From Streptomyces pinistramenti (GTDB lineage Bacteria; Actinomycetota; Actinomycetes; Streptomycetales; Streptomycetaceae), in NCBI RefSeq assembly GCF_020564935.1, contig NZ_JAJCXB010000008.1, positions 124,001 through 188,000 of the forward strand: a stretch of DNA of 64,000 nucleotides, written 5' to 3'. The stretch's first letter is position 1. Each line of letters begins with the position of its first letter. The notes below the pieces were generated by a model. The model searched no databases. It was not told where the DNA came from and saw nothing but the letters and a program-made list of their open reading frames with translations. Made by a program: the position numbers and the translations under genes. Of this stretch, positions 58,557-64,000 are shown in pieces.

Positions 58557-61500
58557 CACTGCTCCCTACGGTTGTCGGCGACCGGCGCGGGACGAGCCGC
58601 TGCCTTCGGAATCTGCGTGGTCATCAGGCTGCCGCTGCCCAGATGCAGCAGGCCGGCGCCCGGTACGACCTTGGCGGCCACCTGCGAGCGGGAGAGCCTG
58701 ACCCCCACCAGGTCCCCGTCACCCAGGTTGGGCGGCGACAGCAGGACGCCTCGGCGGTTCTTCTTGATCTCCGACTGCCAGCCGGAGAAGCCCACTCCCA
58801 CCGTGGCGACGTCCCCGCCGATGATCACGCCCCGCCCACTGCCGGACGCCTTACGGACGAAGGTCTTCAGCCAGTCACGACACGGCAGGTCACGCCATAC
58901 CTCGGCGTCGTCGACCACGAGCACCACCGGGCCGTCGCCCGGGTCGAGCAGTTCGGCGAACTGCGCCTCGGTGGGCTGCTCATCGGTGATGACTCCGCGG
59001 ACACCGGGCCGGCCGGCGAAGCCGCGCAGCGGGGAGTTCATCGGTGCCCCGATCACCACTTCGGTTCCGCCGCGCAGCAGCGATTCCGTCATCACACCCA
59101 GCGCTGTGCTGCGCCCGGAGCGGGACGGTCCTGCGACCAGGAAGGTCGGCTGGTCACCATGGAGGTCGGCACCGACCGGCTCGATGTCGTCGCCTGCCAC
59201 ACCCACCAGCGCCCACATCCGGTCCGGCGCCTCGACCAACTCCCAAGCCTGGTCGAACGACAGCTCGGTCGGCAGCACCGCAATGCGGTTCGGCCGGGCC
59301 GACTTCGGGACCGCGGCCTCCCGTTCGATCAGCCGGTCCGCCAGCGCGTGCACCGCGGCGACCTGCGCCGGACCCGCCGGATCTGCCGACACCAGGGCGA
59401 CCTGCGTCTCGATCCCGTTGACCGCGCGATAGCCACGGCCCGGCGGCAGGTTCTCCGGGATCTTGCGCGGGTTGAGCCCGGCCAGGCTGGCGTCCGTGCG
59501 GTCCGAGAGCCGCAGGATGAGCTTGTCCTCGCACAGCGACGCCATCCGGCCGCTCAGCAGCATCCGGTCGCCGGCGATGACCAGGTGCACCCCCGCGCTG
59601 CTGCCTTCGCGGTGGAGGGTCTGGATCAGTTCGGTCAGCGTCCCGCCGTCGTACTCGCCGAGGGTGCCCATGAACCCCTCCCAGCGGTCCAGCAACAGCA
59701 CGATGTGCGGCAGCCGTTCGGCGGCCGGCCTGGCCGCCCGCTGCTCGGCCAGATCGGCGAACCCGGACTCGCCGAGCACCCGCTGGCGCCGCTGCACCTC
59801 GTCGTGCAGCCGCGTGAGCAACCGCACCGCGCGGTCGGTCTCCGAGCGCTGCACCACCGCGCCGCAGTGCGGCAGCCGCGTCAGGGAAAGCAGCGCGCCA
59901 TTGCCGCAGTCGAGCCCGTACAGATGCAGATCGGTCACGCTGGAGGCGCTGGCCGCGGCGGCGGCGAAGGTGCGCAGTGCCGCCGATCGGCCCGAGCGCG
60001 GGGCACCGATGATGTGCAGGTGCCCGAAGGTGGCCATGTCCACCGTCGTCGGCTCCTGCCGCTGCTGCGTCGGCAGATCCTGGAGCGCCCAGGAGAACGC
60101 GGGGTCCTCACCGGAGCCGCTGACCGGTTCCGCCGCCAGCTCGACCACCGGGGACAGCGGCAGCGGCGGGAGCCACGGGCGGCGCTGCGGAGCGATGCCC
60201 AGCAACTCACCTGCCTGGCGGACCGACTTGACCAGCACCGAGAGGTCGGTCGCCTCGTCGGTCTCCCCGGCGACGCGCGGTCGCTGCGGTGCGGGCAGTC
60301 CCAGGTCCAGCCAGGAAATCGGCTGAAGGAACGGCGCAACCACCGCGTCCGCCCGGTTCGCCGACGGGCGACGGCCTCCCACCCGGCCGGTCTGGAAGGG
60401 GATCAGCGAGCTGTGCCCGAGGCGGGCGTAGGCCCGCCCGGGGGTAGAAGCGGAGATGTTCGCGGCCTCGCGGTCGTCGATGACATCGGTGCTCTCCCCC
60501 GCGTCGGTCACCCGCAGAGCGATCCGCAGGTTGGTGTTGGCGCGGATCTCCGCGGAGACCACACCGGAGGGCCGCTGTGTCGCCAGGATCAAATGGATCC
60601 CCAGCGAACGGCCGCGCTGAGCGACGTTCACCAGGCCGGTGACGAAGTCCGGCAGTTCACGTGCCATGGAGGCGAACTCGTCGATGACGATGAGCAGGCG
60701 CGGGATCGGCGCGAGTCCTGGCCGGCGGCTCGCGTAATCGAGGTAGTCCTCCAAGTCCTTGGCGCCCGCGGCGGCGAGAAGACGCTCGCGGTGGGTCAGT
60801 TCGGCGCCGAGCGAGGTCAGGGCGCGTTCGACGAGGTGGGGGTCGAGGTCCGTCACCAGACCCACGGTGTGCGGCAGGTGGACGCACTCCTTGAAGGCGG
60901 CGCCGCCCTTGTAGTCGATCAGCACGAACGTCATGGCGTCCGGGCGGTTGGCCACGGCCAGCGACCCCACCAAGGTCTGGAGGAATTCCGACTTGCCGGA
61001 GCCCGTGGTGCCCGCCACCAAGCCGTGCGGGCCGTGGCTGACCAGGTCGAGGGAGAACGGACCGTCGAGCGAGTAGCCGACGACGGCCTTGGTGCTGCGG
61101 CCCGAGGCACGCCAACGGGCGGCCACGGCAGCGGCTTCAGGGTTCTCAAGACCGATGGTCTCCAACAGGCGTGCAGTCGCCGGCAGCGCGGCCTCGCCCT
61201 GGTTCTTGCTGACGTCCCGCAGCGGTGCGAGCCGGCGCCCGGTGGCCTCGTACCAGCTGTCCACGACCTCGTCAGCGAGGATGCCGTCGATCTGGTCGGC
61301 GCGCTGCTGCCGCAGGCTCGCCGGCTGACCCGCGCCGCCGACGACGACGGTGGCGCACTCCTCCGGAAGGGTCCGCTCGTCGGTGTCCACGCAGATGCTG
61401 TAGACGCCGACGGCCGGGCCCTCGCGCAGGATCGTCACCACTCCCGGCAGCGCCCGCAGCCGCCTGGCGCCGTCCATCACCACGACGACGTCCGGGTCGG

Positions 61501-62968
61501 TCAGTACCACCCCGGAACCGACGTTGAGCCGCTCCTGCTTCCGGATGTTGATCAGCTCGATCAGCTCGGCGACCCGGTGGCTGAGGGTCTGCGCGTCCGC
61601 ACCCACCAGCGCCAGGGCCTGCTGTCCCAACTGCGGCCGGGTGTGCGGCAGCCAGGCCGCCCACTCCCACAGCCGCTCGCCCGCCGGATCGGTCAGGACG
61701 TACAGCTGCACATCGCGCGGGCTCTGCAGCACCGCCAGCTGCCCGACCAGCCAGCGGGCCGTCTGCCGCGGCCACTCCTCGATCCCGGCGACGCCGACGA
61801 CACCCGCGTGCGCGATGGAGAAGGCGGCCGGAACGTCCGGCGCGGCCCGCAGGTCGCGCTGACGCCGACTGCCTTCGCCTTCCTCCTCCACCACGATCTC
61901 GGTGGGCAGGTCGGCGATGCCGACCCGGACCAGGAGGTGGTCGGGGTCGACACGGCGGCGTTCCCAGAGCCGGGCGCGCGGGCCGGTCGCGATGGCCAGC
62001 AGCTCGCCGGGATCGGGACTGGCGGCGCGGCGGTCCAAGCGCTCGTGGTCCAGCGCAACGGCGATATCCTGCTCGGTCTCGGCCAGTTTGGCCTGGTATT
62101 CGGCCAGCTTCCGGCGGTGGCCGACGCGGCCTTGGCGCCGTCCGGAGATCCAGTTCCCGATCATCATCACCGGTGACATCCCGGCCATGAGCAGGAACAT
62201 CGGATTGCTCGAAACCAGCGCGATCACTCCGCCGAAGACCGCGGGCAGAGAGGCCGCCAGCCACGGCAGCGCGCTCGGCGTCGGAGCCTTGGGCTCGGCG
62301 GGAAGGCGGAAGGCCGTGCGCTTGGTCGGCGGGAGCAGCCTGGGCGGACGGTTGTAGTCCAGGTACTCGCCGTCCGGAGAGGGGTCGATGATGGCGTCCG
62401 GTCGCTGCACCGGCTGCGTCTCCAAGAGGGTGTCCCCGCAGCGGAGTTGGTCGCGGGGCTCCCAGCGGACCTCGTACTCGGGCAGCGGGGCACGGTCCAG
62501 GAGGGGGGCTCCGGCCGACGCGCAGACGTGCACCGACGCATCCAGGAACACCCGGATCACGGCGACCACGGCCGGCTGGTCACGTCCCACCCTGACACGG
62601 CAGTTGCTGCCGGACCCGATCAGATGCTCGCCGGCATCCAGGTGCCAGACCTGCCCCGCTCCCGTACCCGCAACCGCCCGGACGGTCACCAGCCCGGTCC
62701 GCTTTCTCGCGGCCTTGCCCGGCCGGTCCAGCCAGAGGACGCTGCCGTCGTGGATTCCGCTGTGCGAGAGGGGCTGGTCGAGGTCGAGCAGCTGCTCGCC
62801 GAGGTAGATCTCCGGCATGCCCGCACCCCCCGGCTGCCCACTCTCCACGGCATCGACGCTGGCCAGCAGCTTCCACACGACATCGCGCACGACGGTGGCG
62901 GGATCGGCGTCCACGACCATGTCGGCCGACACGTCCGGGTGCCGGGCGATGGTGATCATCATGGGCAT
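58556..62968 (-). CDS. eccC: Type VII secretion FtsK/SpoIIIE ATPase, EssC-like with N-terminal FHA domain
   Basis: This 1470-residue protein has a ubiquitin-like/FHA N-terminus (about 1-210: HLIGSGSNCRVRVGRDQPAV, YEVRWEPRDQLRCGDTLLE). Two membrane helices lie at about 235-280 (LPWLAASLPAVFGGVIALVSS, PMFLLMAGMSPVMMIGNW). Three ATPase domains follow: D1 with intact Walker A GTTGSGKSEFLQT (about 652-664) and FVLIDYKGGAAF, then D2 (GAPRSGRSAAL, near 986) and D3 (GPSRSGRSTAL, near 1280), where the Walker lysine is Arg. It powers export of Esx proteins. AAGGG precedes the ATG. The FHA start is more like Firmicute EssC than mycobacterial EccC. Confidence 0.92.
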   Translation of the reverse strand: MPMMITIARHPDVSADMVVDADPATVVRDVVWKLLASVDAVESGQPGGAGMPEIYLGEQLLDLDQPLSHSGIHDGSVLWLDRPGKAARKRTGLVTVRAVAGTGAGQVWHLDAGEHLIGSGSNCRVRVGRDQPAVVAVIRVFLDASVHVCASAGAPLLDRAPLPEYEVRWEPRDQLRCGDTLLETQPVQRPDAIIDPSPDGEYLDYNRPPRLLPPTKRTAFRLPAEPKAPTPSALPWLAASLPAVFGGVIALVSSNPMFLLMAGMSPVMMIGNWISGRRQGRVGHRRKLAEYQAKLAETEQDIAVALDHERLDRRAASPDPGELLAIATGPRARLWERRRVDPDHLLVRVGIADLPTEIVVEEEGEGSRRQRDLRAAPDVPAAFSIAHAGVVGVAGIEEWPRQTARWLVGQLAVLQSPRDVQLYVLTDPAGERLWEWAAWLPHTRPQLGQQALALVGADAQTLSHRVAELIELINIRKQERLNVGSGVVLTDPDVVVVMDGARRLRALPGVVTILREGPAVGVYSICVDTDERTLPEECATVVVGGAGQPASLRQQRADQIDGILADEVVDSWYEATGRRLAPLRDVSKNQGEAALPATARLLETIGLENPEAAAVAARWRASGRSTKAVVGYSLDGPFSLDLVSHGPHGLVAGTTGSGKSEFLQTLVGSLAVANRPDAMTFVLIDYKGGAAFKECVHLPHTVGLVTDLDPHLVERALTSLGAELTHRERLLAAAGAKDLEDYLDYASRRPGLAPIPRLLIVIDEFASMARELPDFVTGLVNVAQRGRSLGIHLILATQRPSGVVSAEIRANTNLRIALRVTDAGESTDVIDDREAANISASTPGRAYARLGHSSLIPFQTGRVGGRRPSANRADAVVAPFLQPISWLDLGLPAPQRPRVAGETDEATDLSVLVKSVRQAGELLGIAPQRRPWLPPLPLSPVVELAAEPVSGSGEDPAFSWALQDLPTQQRQEPTTVDMATFGHLHIIGAPRSGRSAALRTFAAAAASASSVTDLHLYGLDCGNGALLSLTRLPHCGAVVQRSETDRAVRLLTRLHDEVQRRQRVLGESGFADLAEQRAARPAAERLPHIVLLLDRWEGFMGTLGEYDGGTLTELIQTLHREGSSAGVHLVIAGDRMLLSGRMASLCEDKLILRLSDRTDASLAGLNPRKIPENLPPGRGYRAVNGIETQVALVSADPAGPAQVAAVHALADRLIEREAAVPKSARPNRIAVLPTELSFDQAWELVEAPDRMWALVGVAGDDIEPVGADLHGDQPTFLVAGPSRSGRSTALGVMTESLLRGGTEVVIGAPMNSPLRGFAGRPGVRGVITDEQPTEAQFAELLDPGDGPVVLVVDDAEVWRDLPCRDWLKTFVRKASGSGRGVIIGGDVATVGVGFSGWQSEIKKNRRGVLLSPPNLGDGDLVGVRLSRSQVAAKVVPGAGLLHLGSGSLMTTQIPKAAARPAPVADNRREQ

Positions 62969-63004
62969 GGCTGCACCCTTCTAGCTGCCGGCCGACTACT
63001 TGCG

Positions 63005-63304
63005 TTACTTCTTGTTCAGGGAGCCGGACAGCTGGGTGTCCATGTCCTGCATCGCGCTGACCGCCTTGTCGAGCCACTGCGACAGCTGGTCCAGGGTCTC
63101 CATGGCCTGGTTCGCCGAGGTCACGAACTCGGTGTGCACCTCGTCGAACTTGCCGGATGCCTGGTCGGTGACGAAGCCGCTGGCGGTCAGGTCGTCGACG
63201 ATGCTCTTGCACTCACTGAGCTTGCTGTCGATGTCAGCCTTGTTGTTGCGCATACGGGTCGCGCTGTCCTGCATCTCGCCGTACGTCACGTTCATGTTCG
63301 CCAT
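63005..63304 (-). CDS. WXG100 family type VII secretion target (EsxB-like)
   Basis: This 99-residue helical-hairpin protein, MANMNVTYGEMQDSATRMRN, then DDLTASGFVTDQASGKF and LSQWLDKAVSAMQDMDTQLSG, has the GFVTDQASGxF turn common in Streptomyces Esx proteins in place of a classic WXG. AAGGG lies 7 bases before the ATG, and eccC starts 36 bases downstream. It is the first gene of the leftward operon and probably a secreted partner of the machine. Confidence 0.85.
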   Translation of the reverse strand: MANMNVTYGEMQDSATRMRNNKADIDSKLSECKSIVDDLTASGFVTDQASGKFDEVHTEFVTSANQAMETLDQLSQWLDKAVSAMQDMDTQLSGSLNKK

Positions 63305-63565
63305 GAGAGACATCCCTTCTGCTGTCGCCTTGGCCGTCATCCGGCACATCGGCACTCGCCGGAACTCCCCGGCACGGACGCTGTCGATGCTAGGAACGGA
63401 CTCACTGCGGGTCCACAACTCCGGGGCGGCGGTGGGCCCAAGGGCCCAAGCTCACCCCCTGCCCAGCGTTGACACGCCCGCTCCGGGCGGCCAACGTTCC
63501 TTCCACGCCCGCGAAACCGCGCGAAACCGGTCGCCGTTTGGCAGGCCACAGTCGAGGAGTTGAAG

Positions 63566-64000
63566 GTGACACAGCCCAGCCGACCCGCCGATCGAGGTAC
63601 TCGCCCCGGCAACTGGCTTACCCGGTTGTTCGGTAGGCGGAAACCTGACCCTGGGGCGGGTGGCCTGCACGCCGATCACGGCCTGTGGACGGTCGACCGC
63701 GTGATGCGCGTCATGGCCACCGCCTGCGCACGGGAGAACCGGGAGGTCCCGGTGGCCCACGCGGTCATCGTCGGAACCGACACCGTGTGGTTCCTCCTCA
63801 AGACTCCCGACGAGCGGCCCCCGGCGGGCTGGACCGCCGATCACGACGCCCGTGCCTGGTATGCGCAGCTGCGCTGGGTACAGACCGCGGAGGTCACGGA
63901 GTCACTGCCGGAGCCGTACCCGCAGCTGGTCTCCATCGGCAATATCAGCAACGGTTTCGCTCTGCTCAACCTCGGCAAGTCGGGCGGGATCATCGCCCTG
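63566..64000 (+). CDS. Divergent T7SS-linked protein, N-terminal part (cut by window edge)
   Basis: The first 145 residues are visible, from a GTG at 63566 with GAGGAG 7 bases ahead. The start is basic and Trp-rich (NWLTRLFGRRKPD), followed by LHADHGLWTVDRVMRVMATACA and VAHAVIVGTDTVWFLLKTPDERPPAGWTADHDARAWYAQLRWVQTAEV. This looks like the PG1-type proteins that accompany Streptomyces type VII genes, but no family could be named. It is divergent from the WXG100 gene across 261 bases, suggesting co-regulation. Confidence 0.6.
   Translation, partial: MTQPSRPADRGTRPGNWLTRLFGRRKPDPGAGGLHADHGLWTVDRVMRVMATACARENREVPVAHAVIVGTDTVWFLLKTPDERPPAGWTADHDARAWYAQLRWVQTAEVTESLPEPYPQLVSIGNISNGFALLNLGKSGGIIAL

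Noticed and set aside
1-64000. CRISPR arrays, tRNA or rRNA genes, insertion sequences, phage attachment sites
   Set aside because: No spaced direct-repeat arrays, tRNA-like cloverleaf sequences, rRNA stretches, transposase motifs or terminal inverted repeats were noticed when reading through; weak cases could still be missed without a search tool.

Overview
The window is high-GC actinomycete DNA and most probably Streptomyces. Supporting signs are very GC-rich third codon positions, many GTG starts, chains of genes joined by 4-base GTGA/ATGA overlaps, an AfsR/SARP regulator, rare TTA (bldA-type) codons in antibiotic-type genes, and a type VII secretion locus. No rRNA, tRNA, CRISPR array, insertion sequence or replication origin was found.

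Layout. 1-5.6 kb: a partial O-methyltransferase, a secreted beta-helix protein, a DinB-like protein, a PaaX-type regulator, a protein that looks like an extracellular-contractile-injection-system (eCIS) cargo with an ADP-ribosyltransferase-like C-terminus, and an epoxide hydrolase. 5.6-17.6 kb: two divergent, tightly coupled operons. The rightward one (ACP, class III aminotransferase, thioesterase, hot-dog dehydratase, ketosynthase, half-size ketosynthase-like partner, AMP-ligase, luciferase-like oxidoreductase) resembles the type II PKS-like machinery for five-membered carbocycles such as coronafacic acid and cispentacin. The leftward one (nucleoside-deoxyribosyltransferase-like, dihydroorotate-dehydrogenase-like, creatininase-like, ATP-grasp ligase, MFS exporter) could make a partner, ligate it and export the product. 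Together they look like a pathway for a cyclopentane beta-amino acid conjugate. 17.8-27 kb: mostly housekeeping or envelope genes (lipase, membrane glycosyltransferase-like protein, molybdopterin oxidoreductase, a GT2/DUF2064/methyltransferase operon, two-component system, NAD-epimerase).

27.4-36.7 kb: a second biosynthetic cluster. A SyrB1-like A-PCP with a threonine-like specificity code, a close SyrB2-like Fe(II)/2-oxoglutarate halogenase with the HQA motif and a SyrC-like Cys-hydrolase together predict 4-chlorothreonine formation on a carrier protein. They are followed by an unusual protein with split adenylation-subdomain remnants around an FkbM methyltransferase and a PCP, then a type II thioesterase and an acyl-CoA-dehydrogenase-like flavoprotein. 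An ATP-grasp-like gene lies upstream, behind a hairpin. The flavoprotein suggests the chlorine may be used for ring closure, as in kutzneride biosynthesis, rather than kept.

36.9-51.3 kb: peptidase E-like protein, cupin, secreted serine protease, small membrane protein, two TetR-like gene remnants, a 28-bp perfect palindrome, a MarR regulator, an assimilatory sulfate reduction operon (cysH-cysD-cysN-yeiH-type, then trxB), DUF4118 and CBS-BON proteins, a deleted CapA pseudogene, an alcohol dehydrogenase and a nitronate monooxygenase. 51.9-64 kb: an AfsR-like regulator converging on a LuxR-type regulator, then a leftward type VII secretion operon (WXG100-like protein, FHA-bearing EccC/EssC-like ATPase, second small Esx-like protein, large membrane-associated substrate-like protein, two accessory proteins) and a divergent partial gene at the right edge.

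All assignments rest on reading motifs and synteny by eye. No database search was run.
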